Shown: piece by piece, positions 16,510 to 26,440 of the stretch
Layout of the letters: each line of letters opens with the position of its first letter
How positions within the stretch are numbered: the first letter of the stretch is position 1
Assembly: GCA_021295895.1 (NCBI GenBank)
Contig: JAGWBM010000003.1
Span: forward strand, 1 to 36,425
From: Pseudomonadales bacterium
GTDB lineage: Bacteria > Pseudomonadota > Gammaproteobacteria > Pseudomonadales > Azotimanducaceae
Direction: 5' to 3'
Length of the DNA: 36,425 nucleotides
Program-made: the position numbers and the translations under genes
The notes under the pieces: generated by a model
The model's database searches: none
What the model saw: the letters and a program-made list of their open reading frames with translations, nothing else
Told to the model about the DNA's origin: nothing

Positions 16510-17934
16510 CTACTGGTTGTAGCCCATGATCGCCTTGACTTCGAGGAATTCCTCGAACCCGTAGCGACCCCACTCCCGTCCGTTACCCGACTGCTTGTAG
16601 CCACCGAACGGCGCCTTGTTGTCCACCGGGGCACCGTTCAAGTGGACATTGCCGGTACGGATCCGACGGGCGACGTCGCGAGCACGGTCGCTGGTGCCGG
16701 AGACGTAGCCGGACAAGCCGTAGGACGTGTCGTTGGCGATTCTCACGGCTTCATCGTCGTCCTCGTAGCCGATCAGCGACAGCACGGGTCCGAAGATCTC
16801 CTCTCGGGCGATGGTCATGTCGTTGGTGACGTGCGAGAAGACGGTCGGGCGAACGTAGTAGCCCGCATTCAGCCCGTCGGGCCGTCCGCGGCCGCCGCAC
16901 TCGAGTGTGGCGCCTTCCTCGATCCCTTTCTCGATCAACCCTTGGATCTTGTTGAACTGAACCTCGGAGACCACTGGACCGATGGTGGTATCGGCCGCGC
17001 CTGGGTCGCCCACCTTGACATTGGCAGCGGCGGACTTGGCAATCTCGGCGGCCTCGTCCATGCGCGAGTTGGGAACCAGCATGCGGGTCGGTGCGTTGCA
17101 GGACTGGCCGGAGTTGGTGCACATGCCGAACACGTCACGGGCGATGGAGGCCGCGAAATCGGCGTCGTCCAGGATGATGTTGGCCGATTTGCCCCCGAGT
17201 TCCTGGGCCACGCGCTTCACCGTCGGTGCCGCGTTGCGGGCGACCTCGACACCGGCGCGGGTCGAGCCCGTGAAGGACACCATGTCGACGTCCGGGTGGG
17301 ACGAGATGGCCGCACCCACCGTGGGGCCGTCACCGTTGACCAGGTTGAAGACCCCCGGCGGAACACCGGCTTCGTCCAGCACTTCGGCGAACAGGATGGC
17401 GTTGAACGGCGCCACCTCGGACGGTTTCAGAACCATCGTGCAACCCGCTGCCAGCGCCGGCGCGACCTTGCAGGCGATCTGGTTGATCGGCCAGTTCCAC
17501 GGCGTGATGAGGCCGCAAACGCCGGCAGGTTCGCGAACGATGCGCGACGTGCCGATGTCCTCCTCGAACTCGAAGCGCTTCAGGACGCTCAAGGTCGAAA
17601 GAAAATGCCCGAGGCCGGCGGGCGCCTGGGCGCCGTTGGCCAGTGCGGCGGGGGCGCCCATCTCCTCGCTGATGGTGGACGCCACGTGCGGGATGCGCGA
17701 CTTGTAGACGTCGACGATGCGCTGCAGCAGATCGACGCGTTCCTCCTTCGTGGTCCGGGAGTAGGAGTCGAATGCGGCAACGGCTGCGGCGACGGCACGG
17801 TTGACGTCGTCGGCGTTACCGAGCGCAACCTGCCCGATGGGCTCTTCGGTAGCCGGGTTGATCACGTCGAGACGTTCGCCTGACAGGGGTTCCACCCACT
17901 CGCCGTTAATGTAGAACTGCGTACGGTGACTCAT
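16510..17934 (-). CDS. NAD(P)-dependent aldehyde dehydrogenase
   Basis: A 474-residue aldehyde dehydrogenase of the ALDH superfamily, oxidising an aldehyde to the acid. The active-site Glu lies in QELGGKSANII and the nucleophilic Cys in NSGQSCNAPTR. ITPWNWPINQ, KPSEVAPFNA, FTGSTRAGVEVA and EEIFGPVLSLIGY are conserved. The relatives are broad-specificity enzymes; the substrate cannot be named. ATG 17934 is supported by a GAGGAAGGA stretch just upstream. The neighbouring gene on the same strand, 132 bp upstream, is an acyl-CoA dehydrogenase, which suggests degradation of a fatty or aromatic acid, but the 43-bp hairpin between them argues against tight co-translation. Confidence 0.93.
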   Translation of the reverse strand: MSHRTQFYINGEWVEPLSGERLDVINPATEEPIGQVALGNADDVNRAVAAAVAAFDSYSRTTKEERVDLLQRIVDVYKSRIPHVASTISEEMGAPAALANGAQAPAGLGHFLSTLSVLKRFEFEEDIGTSRIVREPAGVCGLITPWNWPINQIACKVAPALAAGCTMVLKPSEVAPFNAILFAEVLDEAGVPPGVFNLVNGDGPTVGAAISSHPDVDMVSFTGSTRAGVEVARNAAPTVKRVAQELGGKSANIILDDADFAASIARDVFGMCTNSGQSCNAPTRMLVPNSRMDEAAEIAKSAAANVKVGDPGAADTTIGPVVSEVQFNKIQGLIEKGIEEGATLECGGRGRPDGLNAGYYVRPTVFSHVTNDMTIAREEIFGPVLSLIGYEDDDEAVRIANDTSYGLSGYVSGTSDRARDVARRIRTGNVHLNGAPVDNKAPFGGYKQSGNGREWGRYGFEEFLEVKAIMGYNQ

Positions 17935-18011
17935 GTGGTCCTTCCTCAAGGTATCGAATGCAGCCGCGCAACCTATGCGAAATCGAACACGCTTCGCAAG
18001 TGCGCGGCTGC

Positions 18012-18054
18012 GGCGGTGGCGACCACGGGACGCCGCAAGGGCGTCGCCTACGCC
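18012..18054. repeat. 43-bp palindromic element (copy C)
   Basis: The outer arms are GGCGGTGGCGAC (18012-18023) and GTCGCCTACGCC (18043-18054, reverse complement GGCGTAGGCGAC), 10 of 12 matching. Inside, GACGCC (18029-18034) pairs with GGCGTC (18040-18045) around a 5-base loop GCAAG. The right end carries the CGTAGGCGAC sequence shared with the other elements. It lies between the aldehyde and acyl-CoA dehydrogenase genes. Confidence 0.6.
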
Positions 18055-18066
18055 GACACGCAGACT

Positions 18067-19230
<1,164 letters not shown>

Positions 19231-19312
19231 GGGTACCCCCGTTGAACCCGATCCGTCGATTAATCCTAACGCAGGTTGCCCAGGTAGTCGGGTATACGAC
19301 AAATCTTTGGTG

Positions 19313-19370
19313 CATCGTAGGGGCGACCCTCGCGCCTTCGATGCCCTGTCGGAGTCGCCCTTCTACTATG
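19313..19370. repeat. 58-bp palindromic element (copy B)
   Basis: The element begins CATCGTAGGGGCGAC (19313-19327) and ends in the reverse complement of CATAGTAGAAGGGCGAC (19354-19370). It lies between the acyl-CoA dehydrogenase start and the trpE stop and has no open frame. Its first 14 bases are nearly the same as the start of the 8551 element. Confidence 0.65.
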
Positions 19371-19389
19371 CGGCCACGTCAGCGGACTA

Positions 19390-20877
19390 TTAGTCCATCT
19401 CGGCGAACGACGACGCCGCCATGCGGGCCGCCCGGAAGATGGCGCGGCCCTTGTTCATGGTCTCCTTCCACTCCAACCGCGCTAACGAGTCGGCGACGAT
19501 GCCCCCACCGGCCTGGATGTAGAGCCGGCCATCTTTAAGGATCGCGGTGCGGATGGCGATGGCGGTGTCCATGTTGCCGTTCCAGGCGAGGTAGCCCACG
19601 GCACCGCCGTAGATACCTCGTTTCACGGGTTCGAATTCGTCGATGATCTCCATGGCGCGGATCTTCGGCGCTCCCGAGAGCGTGCCGACGGGGAGGGTGG
19701 CGCGCAGCACGTCCACGGCGGTTCGGCCTTCGGCCAAATCGCCGACGACGTTGGACGACAAGTGCATGACGTGGGAGTAGCGCTCGACGACGAACTGTTC
19801 GGTTACCTTGACGCTGCCGATCTCCGAGACCCGGCCGACATCATTGCGGCCGAGGTCGATCAGCATCAGGTGCTCGGCGATCTCCTTGGGATCATTGATG
19901 AGTTCCTTCTCCATGGCTTGGTCTTCCGCCTCCGTGCGGCCACGGCGACGGGTGCCGGCCAACGGCCGGTTGACGACTACGCCATCCTCGACGCGGGCAA
20001 GTATCTCGGGAGACGAACTGACGATTTGGACGTCGCCCAGGTTCATGAAGTACATGTAGGGGGAGGGGTTCAGGCTGCGTAGCGCGCGGTAGAGGTTGAT
20101 CGGCGGGCTCACGAATGGAATGGACATCCGCTGCGAGAGCACGACCTGCATGACGTCGCCGGCACGTATGTATTCGCGGATGCGTTCCACGGCAGCCATG
20201 AAGTTGGCGCGTCCGAAGGCGGACTCGAAGTCCTCCTCCTCGAGTAGTTCGTTGGCGGTGGCGGTGACGAAGTCGGGAGTCGGGGCCGCCAGTCTGCCGG
20301 CCAGGGTCTCGAGCCGTTCCGTGGCTTCGGCGAAGGCGTTCGGTGTCGTGGGATCCGTCAACGAGATGAACTTCAATCGGCTCGACATGTTGTCGAACAC
20401 CAGGACGTCGGTGGACACCGTCAACAGGATGTCCGGCGTACCGAGGTCGTCCGGCGGCGCGGTGTGCTTGAGCCGCTTTTCCACCGTGCGCACCGTGTCG
20501 TAGCCGAAGTAGCCTACCAGGCCACCGAAGAAGCGCGGTAGACCCGGGATGTCGGCAACGTTGTAGCGGCGGCTGAACGCCTCGATGGCCGACAGCGGGT
20601 CGTCGGTTCGGAACTGCTCGACGATCTCGCCGTTGTCCTGCACCGTGAAATCGGCCCCGCACACCCGGACCACCGTTCGGGATGGCAGGCCGATGATGGA
20701 GTACCGACCCCACTTTTCGCCGCCCTGCGCAGCGGACTCGAGGAGATAGGAGTAGGGCCCGTCGGCGAGCTTCAGGTACGCCGATAACGGCGTCTCGAGG
20801 TCAGCCAGAGTCTCGTGCACGACCGGTATGTGTGAATAGCCGGCATCGCGGAGGGCGTCGTAGTCTTGTTGGTTCAT
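19390..20877 (-). CDS. trpE: Anthranilate synthase component I
   Basis: TrpE condenses chorismate with ammonia from TrpG to make anthranilate, the committed step of tryptophan synthesis. The 495-residue protein carries the LLES tryptophan-feedback motif at residues 45-48 (SYLLESA). The chorismate-binding C-terminal half has [64 protein letters not shown] and [17 protein letters not shown]. These are typical of feedback-sensitive TrpE. The 182 bases between gph and trpE hold hairpins and a 24-codon leader frame (listed separately). Its subunit partner trpG lies 11 kb downstream on the same strand. Confidence 0.97.
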   Translation of the reverse strand: MNQQDYDALRDAGYSHIPVVHETLADLETPLSAYLKLADGPYSYLLESAAQGGEKWGRYSIIGLPSRTVVRVCGADFTVQDNGEIVEQFRTDDPLSAIEAFSRRYNVADIPGLPRFFGGLVGYFGYDTVRTVEKRLKHTAPPDDLGTPDILLTVSTDVLVFDNMSSRLKFISLTDPTTPNAFAEATERLETLAGRLAAPTPDFVTATANELLEEEDFESAFGRANFMAAVERIREYIRAGDVMQVVLSQRMSIPFVSPPINLYRALRSLNPSPYMYFMNLGDVQIVSSSPEILARVEDGVVVNRPLAGTRRRGRTEAEDQAMEKELINDPKEIAEHLMLIDLGRNDVGRVSEIGSVKVTEQFVVERYSHVMHLSSNVVGDLAEGRTAVDVLRATLPVGTLSGAPKIRAMEIIDEFEPVKRGIYGGAVGYLAWNGNMDTAIAIRTAILKDGRLYIQAGGGIVADSLARLEWKETMNKGRAIFRAARMAASSFAEMD

Positions 20878-20920
20878 GGCAATCGCGCGGTCGGATTAGG
20901 GTGGAGGACTCTGAATGCGC

Positions 20921-21047
20921 CCGCAGATACGCCGGTGCGTCCTGCGGCCCGCGACCGCCAAGCGGTCGCGTTTTATCGCCAGCGCAAATGGAACACGTCG
21001 ACGCGTTCTGCGCCGCGGGTTCCAGTCGATTGCCTTTGCCGACCCAT
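20921..21047 (-). promoter_or_regulatory. Candidate structured leader before trpE
   Basis: On the minus strand a 24-codon frame runs from ATG 21047 to TAA 20973, with one Trp codon two codons before the stop. It is followed at once by a 9-bp hairpin CGCGACCGC/GCGGTCGCG (20950-20970) and a second hairpin CTGCGG/CCGCAG (20942-20947 and 20921-20926). A leader peptide next to hairpins recalls transcription attenuation. There is only one Trp codon, no ribosome binding site, and no U-run after either hairpin on this strand, so a classic attenuator is not shown. The T-run at 20971-20974 lies on the plus strand side. Confidence 0.25.
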
Positions 21048-21059
21048 AACGGCGTAAAC

Positions 21060-21704
21060 CTAAACGAGCGCGTCGAACGAATCAATCACCCTATCCGCGC
21101 CCAGGTGGTCCGGGTCCTTGCCATGGTTGTAGCCGTATCGGTACAGCACGATCGGGCACCCCGCCGCCCGGGCGCAGAGTACGTCGGTTTCCGAGTCGCC
21201 GACGAACAACGCCTGCGAGGCGGCTTTGCCGACATGTTCGCAGGCGTACCATGCTGGCTCGGGATCGGGCTTGAACCGCTCCGTGGCGCCACGGCCTACG
21301 ACGACCTGGAAGAAACGTTGTAGGTCGAGGGCGGCAAGCAGACGGTTGCTCAAGTCGGTGGGCTTGTTGGTGACGACCGCAAGGGGCACGCGGTCGGCGA
21401 GGACCTGCAGCGTTTCGACGACGGCGGGATAGGGCAGGGAGTAGTCCGCGATATGCGCCGCGTAGTGTTCGACGAGCGTGGCTTGGTGTGCGTCCAGGTC
21501 TTCCGGGGTCGGGCAAAGCGAGAGGTGATCGAACGCGGCTTCGAGCATCGCGCGGACGCCGTGCCCGACCCAATGCCGGGTGAGCGACTCGTCGACATCG
21601 GGAAGCCCTGCCAGGGACAGGGTGTGATTGAGTGCCCGGGACAGGTCGGGTGCGGTGTCGACCAGGGTGCCGTCGAGGTCGAAGAGATAGGCCGAGTAGC
21701 TCAC
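21060..21704 (-). CDS. gph: Phosphoglycolate phosphatase, HAD superfamily
   Basis: A 214-residue HAD phosphatase that removes 2-phosphoglycolate formed by oxygenase reactions or DNA repair. It has all four HAD motifs: nucleophile DLDGTLVDTAPDL (Asp9 and Asp11), VVTNKPTDLS (Thr), the KPDPEPAWYACE Lys motif, and GDSETDVLCARAAGC acidic motif. The start MSYSAYLFDLDGTLVDTAPDL follows the rpe stop with no gap. The rpe-gph-trpE order is conserved in many gammaproteobacteria, which supports the assignment over other HAD phosphatases. Confidence 0.94.
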   Translation of the reverse strand: MSYSAYLFDLDGTLVDTAPDLSRALNHTLSLAGLPDVDESLTRHWVGHGVRAMLEAAFDHLSLCPTPEDLDAHQATLVEHYAAHIADYSLPYPAVVETLQVLADRVPLAVVTNKPTDLSNRLLAALDLQRFFQVVVGRGATERFKPDPEPAWYACEHVGKAASQALFVGDSETDVLCARAAGCPIVLYRYGYNHGKDPDHLGADRVIDSFDALV

Positions 21705-22397
21705 CTAGGCCGGTGCCGCCAGTTCGTCGCGCATGGCTTTGATGACCGAACGGTAGTCATCCACGCGCGAACCGGCACCGGCGGGGACGCCGAAGATCGC
21801 CGATCCGGCGACGAAGGTGTCCGCACCGGCCGCTGCCGCGTCGGCGATGTTGTCGACCTTGATGCCCCCGTCGATCTCGAGCCGGATGTTGCCACCGCTG
21901 GCATCGATGGCGTCCCGGGCGGCTTGAACCTTGTCGAGTGAGGACGGTATGAAAGCCTGGCCGCCGAAGCCGGGATTGACCGACATGATGAGCACCAGGT
22001 CGACGGCGTCGACCAGCGGTTCGAGCAAGGCGATTGACGTACCCGGGTTGAACACCAGCCCGGCCTTGGCACCCCGCTCGCGAATCAGACCGAGGGAACG
22101 GTGCGGGTGCTCGCTCGCTTCCGGATGGAACGAGACGATGTCCGCGCCGGCCTCGGTGAAGGCGACGATCAGGGCGTCCACGGGCTTGACCATGAGATGC
22201 ACGTCGACCGGTGCCGTGACGCCGTGCTTGCGCAGGGACCCGAGCACCAGGGGTCCGACGGAGAGGTTCGGTACGTAGTGGTTGTCCATGACGTCGAAGT
22301 GAATCGCGTCGGCGCCCGCGGCGACTACGTCGTCGACCTCCTGGCCGAGCCTGGCGAAGTCGGCGGCAAGGATTGAGGGAGCGATCCAAGGTTCCAT
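21705..22397 (-). CDS. rpe: Ribulose-phosphate 3-epimerase
   Basis: Rpe interconverts ribulose 5-phosphate and xylulose 5-phosphate in the pentose phosphate pathway. The 230-residue TIM barrel has the family motifs: [14 protein letters not shown] at the N terminus, [14 protein letters not shown] with catalytic Asp, [25 protein letters not shown], and [14 protein letters not shown] with the second Asp. The start is ATG 22397. It sits 33 bp downstream of murU and next to gph on the same strand, matching the conserved rpe-gph-trpE order. Confidence 0.97.
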   Translation of the reverse strand: MEPWIAPSILAADFARLGQEVDDVVAAGADAIHFDVMDNHYVPNLSVGPLVLGSLRKHGVTAPVDVHLMVKPVDALIVAFTEAGADIVSFHPEASEHPHRSLGLIRERGAKAGLVFNPGTSIALLEPLVDAVDLVLIMSVNPGFGGQAFIPSSLDKVQAARDAIDASGGNIRLEIDGGIKVDNIADAAAAGADTFVAGSAIFGVPAGAGSRVDDYRSVIKAMRDELAAPA

Positions 22398-22430
22398 GGA
22401 AGTTCGGCACCGACTTCGGTGGCGCGCATT

Positions 22431-23099
22431 CTACGCCGTGATGCGTCGCGCTCGCTTGAGTTCCTCGGGGGCGCCGATGTCGATCCAGGTCCCGTTGAAG
22501 ATCTCGCCCGTCACCTCGCCGGCGTTCACCGCCTGGAATAGCGGATCGGTGAGCGAAAAAGCCCCTTCGGGGGTGTTGGCGAACAACGATTCCCCGAACA
22601 CGGCGATCCCGCAGTAGGTTAGGTCGTTGGCGGCGCCGCGCCGGACCCGTGCGACGCCGCCGGTGGTTTCGAGATGAAAGTCCGCACGGTCCTTGTGCGC
22701 CGGCGTTGGCGTCAGTACGAGATGCGCCTTGGCGGGATGGACGTCGGTGAGGTTCCGAAACGGGTAGTTGGTCCAGATGTCTCCGTTCATCAGCACGAAC
22801 GGTCCGGGGAGGAGGTCGGGAAGCGCTTTCTTGATGCCCCCGCCGGTGTCCAGCAGGTCGGGCTCGCGGCTGTAGTGGATTCGGATCCCGAGGTCGGTCC
22901 CGGTGCCGAGTGCCCGTTCGATCGCCTCGCCGAGGTGGTGCAGGTTGATGACCACGTCACGGATGCCGGCGCGATGCAGCCAGCGAAGCTGATGCACGAT
23001 CAACGGCTCGCCGGCGAGGGGAATGAGCGGTTTGGGTATCCGTTCGGTGAGCGGTCGCAGGCGTTCGCCACGACCGGCCGCGAGGATCATCGCCCGCAC
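22431..23099 (-). CDS. murU: N-acetylmuramate alpha-1-phosphate uridylyltransferase (MurU)
   Basis: MurU converts MurNAc alpha-1-phosphate and UTP to UDP-MurNAc, the recycling shortcut found in Pseudomonas and relatives that bypasses GlcNAc-derived synthesis. The 222-residue protein has the nucleotidyltransferase signature LAAGRGERLRPLTERIPKPL (about residues 6-25). Further motifs are LVLMNGDIWTNYPF, where the Asp binds metal, LDTGGGIKKAL, and the FNGTWIDIGAPEELKRA ending. It starts at GTG 23099; ATG 23090 is a possible alternative. The amgK stop is two bases upstream. Pairing with amgK next to lptD is the diagnostic context. Confidence 0.93.
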   Translation of the reverse strand: MRAMILAAGRGERLRPLTERIPKPLIPLAGEPLIVHQLRWLHRAGIRDVVINLHHLGEAIERALGTGTDLGIRIHYSREPDLLDTGGGIKKALPDLLPGPFVLMNGDIWTNYPFRNLTDVHPAKAHLVLTPTPAHKDRADFHLETTGGVARVRRGAANDLTYCGIAVFGESLFANTPEGAFSLTDPLFQAVNAGEVTGEIFNGTWIDIGAPEELKRARRITA

Positions 23100-23101
23100 T
23101 G

Positions 23102-24073
23102 CTAGTCCTCCTCAAGCCGATCGGCCACGCGGGGAAGCAATTCGACGGCGACCCATTTGGCGAATTCGGCGGTCTCCGGGTAGTGGTGGCCCAGTCGCGA
23201 GATCCGGTCCAGGACCGGCACGATGTCGCCGAGATGGCTGGATCGCCCCCGGCTCAGGTAGAGACGGGCGAATATGCCGACCGCCTTGAGCTGGCGTTGG
23301 ATGGCGGTGAGGTCGAAGGCGCGGTTGAACGTGGACTCCGTGCAATCGAGGTCCGCGAGGCCGAAGAAACGCTGCCGCCACGTCGCAATCCGGGATTCAT
23401 CGAACTCGATGTAGCAGTCACGTAGTAGCGAGGCGATGTCGTAGCAGGCGGGCCCGAAGAGCGCGTCCTGGAAGTCGACGATGCCGACGTTCGCGTCGTT
23501 TCTCCAGATGAGGTTGCGGCAATGGTAGTCGCGGTGCACGGTGCGCTGGGGCACGCTCTGGGTCGCCTCGATCAAGGCCTCCTCGACCCCGGCGTAGGCC
23601 CGGGGAACATCGACGCCGACGAAGCGTCCAAGTAGCCAATCGGTGAAGATCGCGAGTTCGTCCGCGAAGCGCGTCGTCGTGTAAGGCGGAATGTCCTCGC
23701 TGGACACGCACTGCAGCTTGACCAGGTCGTGGACAGCGGCGTCGAGAGCACCGTCGATCTCGCCGGCAGCGTAGGCCGCGGCGAAGTCGCGCTCGCCGAG
23801 GTCTTCGAGGAGTAGCATGCCGCGGTCGAAATCGGTCGCGTGTACCTGGGGGGTACGGAGCCCATGTTTCCTGAACAGGTCCGTTAGGCGGGCAAAGCGC
23901 GGGTTATCCTCGGTATCCGGCGGTGAGAGCATGGCAACGAAGGTGGATTCGCCAGTCGAGACGCGAAAGAACTGGCGCGTGCTGGCTTCTACCGGCAGGC
24001 GGGCCAGTTCGATGAGGTCCGTGTCGAGCGTTCGTTCGACCCAGGCGGCGAGTTCGGCGACGTCTTGGCTCAC
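23102..24073 (-). CDS. amgK: Anomeric MurNAc/GlcNAc kinase (AmgK)
   Basis: AmgK phosphorylates the anomeric hydroxyl of MurNAc or GlcNAc during peptidoglycan recycling and feeds MurU. The 323-residue protein is of the aminoglycoside phosphotransferase-like fold. ATP-lobe motif RQFFRVSTGESTFVAML lies near 33-49. The catalytic loop HRDYHCRNLIW is at 180-190, and VDFQDALFGPACYDIASLL, with the metal-binding Asp at about 200, follows. Frames run further upstream, but GTG 24073 (MSQDVAELAAWVERTL) gives the right length and leaves the divergent lptD start intact. The gap to the chosen lptD start is only 7 bases, so the two promoters must lie inside the neighbouring coding region. Confidence 0.92.
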   Translation of the reverse strand: MSQDVAELAAWVERTLDTDLIELARLPVEASTRQFFRVSTGESTFVAMLSPPDTEDNPRFARLTDLFRKHGLRTPQVHATDFDRGMLLLEDLGERDFAAAYAAGEIDGALDAAVHDLVKLQCVSSEDIPPYTTTRFADELAIFTDWLLGRFVGVDVPRAYAGVEEALIEATQSVPQRTVHRDYHCRNLIWRNDANVGIVDFQDALFGPACYDIASLLRDCYIEFDESRIATWRQRFFGLADLDCTESTFNRAFDLTAIQRQLKAVGIFARLYLSRGRSSHLGDIVPVLDRISRLGHHYPETAEFAKWVAVELLPRVADRLEED

Positions 24074-24080
24074 GCGACGA

Positions 24081-26375
24081 TTGTCGCCAAGAAGGCGCAG
24101 GATTGACACCGCGCGGGCGTTCCTGGTGTTCATGGCACCGCTCGCTGTGGGCCAGGAGCTTGCCGAAACGCTTTGGCAGGATGACCCCGCAGTCGGCGCG
24201 AACCCGTGGCGCTGCCCGGGTCGATATGCTTCGCCGCCGATGCCGTTCCCGCGCGAACTGGACAGTGCCTCGCTGCCCCTGGTGGCGGCTGCGGAGTCGA
24301 TGAGTTCGCTGGACTCCCGGGTCGACGCGACCGGCGGCGTGGAGATTCGGCAGGGCAACCGCGTGTTGAAGGCGGGTTTCGCGACGTTCGACGACGCCAC
24401 GTCGTTGGCCCACGCAACGGGCGACGTGCGCTTCCACGAGCCGGGCTTCAGCGTGCGCGGGACGAGCGCGATCGTGGACTTCGTGGCCCCGCACGCGCGT
24501 GTCAACGACGCGGAGTTCGTGCTCACCGATCTTCAACTACGGGGCCGGGCGGATCGGCTCGAGAGGCGGGACGATGTCGTGGAACTCGGCTCGGCTACCG
24601 TAACCAGTTGTCCGCCGGGGGGCTCGCCGTGGCAGATCCGCGCCCAGTCGGTTCGCCTCGACATCGACTCGCACGTAGCGACGTCCCGTCACGCTCGCCT
24701 ACTGCTTGGCCGGGTGCCGATTTTCTACGCGCCCTACCTGCGCTTTCCCGTAAGCGGCTTGCGAACGAGCGGGTTCCTGGTTCCGGACATCTACCAGGGC
24801 CGGGACGGCATCGACCTGTCGGTGCCCTACTACCTCAACTTGGCACCCAATTACGACGCGACGCTGACGCCCCGTTGGATCGCGCAGCGTGGTTTCGGCC
24901 TCGAAGGCGAGGTACGGCATCGAACCCGACGCGCGGATTCGCTACTCGATGCCGCGTTCCTGTCCGAGGATCGTGAGTACGACGGGGAATTCGCCCGGGA
25001 CGACACCCGACCCGGGTCGAGCGCCTTCCCGCCATCGGATCGCTGGATGTTCAGGGTCGATCACCGGGGTCGCCGCGGCGGCTTGCGTACCGAGATCGAC
25101 TACACGGCGGTCAGTGACAACGACTACTTCGTCGCTTTCGCGGTGGAGGAGGGGGTCGCCAGCCGCGTTGCCCTCGAACGCCGGGGGGAACTCGCGTACG
25201 CGCGCGGTGGATTTGCCGGCCGACTCCTGGCCCAGGGATTCCAGCGCCTGGAATCCGGTCCGCAATCCTATCGACGCCTTCCCGAGGTCGGAATTTCCTA
25301 TGCGGGCGCACTCACCGGACCGCTCGGGTGGTCGATGGGTGCGGCAGGCGTGTGGTTCGACTCCCCCAAGGGGACGTCGGTTACCGGGAAGCGTTATCAC
25401 GTCGATCCCCGGTTGCGACTCGCGCTGAACCGGTCGTGGGGGTTTTTGAGGGTGTCCGGCGGTGTACGCAGTACCCGCTACGATCTCACCAATGTGCCGC
25501 CGGGTGTGGACCCGGGGCCGCGCCGTAACCTCGGCGTCGGCGCGCTCGATGCCGGGCTGATCCTCGAGCGCGACGTCGCGCTCTCCAGTGGGGCAGGTAC
25601 GCAGACATTGGAGCCGCGCCTGTACTACCTGCGGCAGTCGCACACGGAGCAGGAACACCTGCCTACCTTCGACACGGCCGAACTGACGTTCTCGTATCGG
25701 CAGCTGTTTCGGGACAACCGGTACGCGGGCCTCGACCGGATCGAGGATGCCAACCGCGTGTCACTGGGTGTGGTCTCGCGGCTCTTGGACGCCAGGGGTA
25801 GCCAAGTGTTGACGGCTAGGCTTGGGGCCATGGTCCACCTTGATGAGCCCCGGATCCTGCAGGGCGGACCCACGCGGATAGAGCCGGACGTGGTCGGGGA
25901 GTTGGTGGGTCGAATGGGAAAGGTAGGCATCGTCTCGAGGCTTGCGTGGGACACCGGCGGGAACGAACTGGGCGAACTCGGCACGGGACTGACCTACCGC
26001 CGGGACGCGCACCGCGTCCTCAACCTCGCCTACCGGCGCCGTTTCCCAGACGTCGACCAAACCGATTTCTCGTTTCACTGGCCAATCCCGGGAATGGGCG
26101 ATCGGTTGAGCGCATTCGGTCGATGGAACCATGACTGGCGTCACGGTCAAAACATCGAGTCCTTTGCGGGATTCGCCTACGCGAATTGCTGTCTGGCGGT
26201 GAAGCTTCTCTGGCATCGAAGCATCGATGCACCGCGCAATCTGCCGGACCGGGTCAGGGGCAGCCACGAGGGCCTGATGGTGCAGATCTCGCTCAAGGGT
26301 TTGGGCGGATTCGGCTCGAAGGTTGATTCTCGGCTGGTTCGTGGCATAAAGGGCTACCGTCCGGGGGATCCTTAA
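24081..26375 (+). CDS. lptD: LPS-assembly protein LptD
   Basis: LptD, with the LptE lipoprotein, inserts lipopolysaccharide into the outer leaflet of the outer membrane. From TTG 24081 it is 764 residues, close to E. coli LptD. Residues 1-25 (SPRRRRIDTARAFLVFMAPLAVGQ) look like a signal peptide with an arginine-rich start. The OstA/jellyroll N domain covers about 75-200, and the beta-barrel the rest. The four conserved Cys are present: WRCPG (45), TSCPPG (177) and NCC (703-704), so the native disulfides can form. The TTG is inferred because the later ATG 24132 would leave no basic n-region; no Shine-Dalgarno is visible. The stop lies 65 bp before surA. Confidence 0.93.
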   Translation: MSPRRRRIDTARAFLVFMAPLAVGQELAETLWQDDPAVGANPWRCPGRYASPPMPFPRELDSASLPLVAAAESMSSLDSRVDATGGVEIRQGNRVLKAGFATFDDATSLAHATGDVRFHEPGFSVRGTSAIVDFVAPHARVNDAEFVLTDLQLRGRADRLERRDDVVELGSATVTSCPPGGSPWQIRAQSVRLDIDSHVATSRHARLLLGRVPIFYAPYLRFPVSGLRTSGFLVPDIYQGRDGIDLSVPYYLNLAPNYDATLTPRWIAQRGFGLEGEVRHRTRRADSLLDAAFLSEDREYDGEFARDDTRPGSSAFPPSDRWMFRVDHRGRRGGLRTEIDYTAVSDNDYFVAFAVEEGVASRVALERRGELAYARGGFAGRLLAQGFQRLESGPQSYRRLPEVGISYAGALTGPLGWSMGAAGVWFDSPKGTSVTGKRYHVDPRLRLALNRSWGFLRVSGGVRSTRYDLTNVPPGVDPGPRRNLGVGALDAGLILERDVALSSGAGTQTLEPRLYYLRQSHTEQEHLPTFDTAELTFSYRQLFRDNRYAGLDRIEDANRVSLGVVSRLLDARGSQVLTARLGAMVHLDEPRILQGGPTRIEPDVVGELVGRMGKVGIVSRLAWDTGGNELGELGTGLTYRRDAHRVLNLAYRRRFPDVDQTDFSFHWPIPGMGDRLSAFGRWNHDWRHGQNIESFAGFAYANCCLAVKLLWHRSIDAPRNLPDRVRGSHEGLMVQISLKGLGGFGSKVDSRLVRGIKGYRPGDP

Positions 26376-26440
26376 GGCGCCGCCCGAGAGGACATGCTTC
26401 AAGAATCGCAAGAAACAGGCGAAAAAACAGGCGGAACAAC

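Noticed and set aside
16018-17883. A plus-strand open frame of more than 600 codons opposite the aldehyde dehydrogenase
   Set aside because: It is antisense to a clear aldehyde dehydrogenase with both catalytic residues, and has no known motif.
20950-20975. A perfect hairpin followed by TTTT on the plus strand, resembling an intrinsic terminator
   Set aside because: Neighbouring genes on both sides read on the minus strand, so there is no plus-strand gene to end. It is better treated as part of the possible trpE leader.
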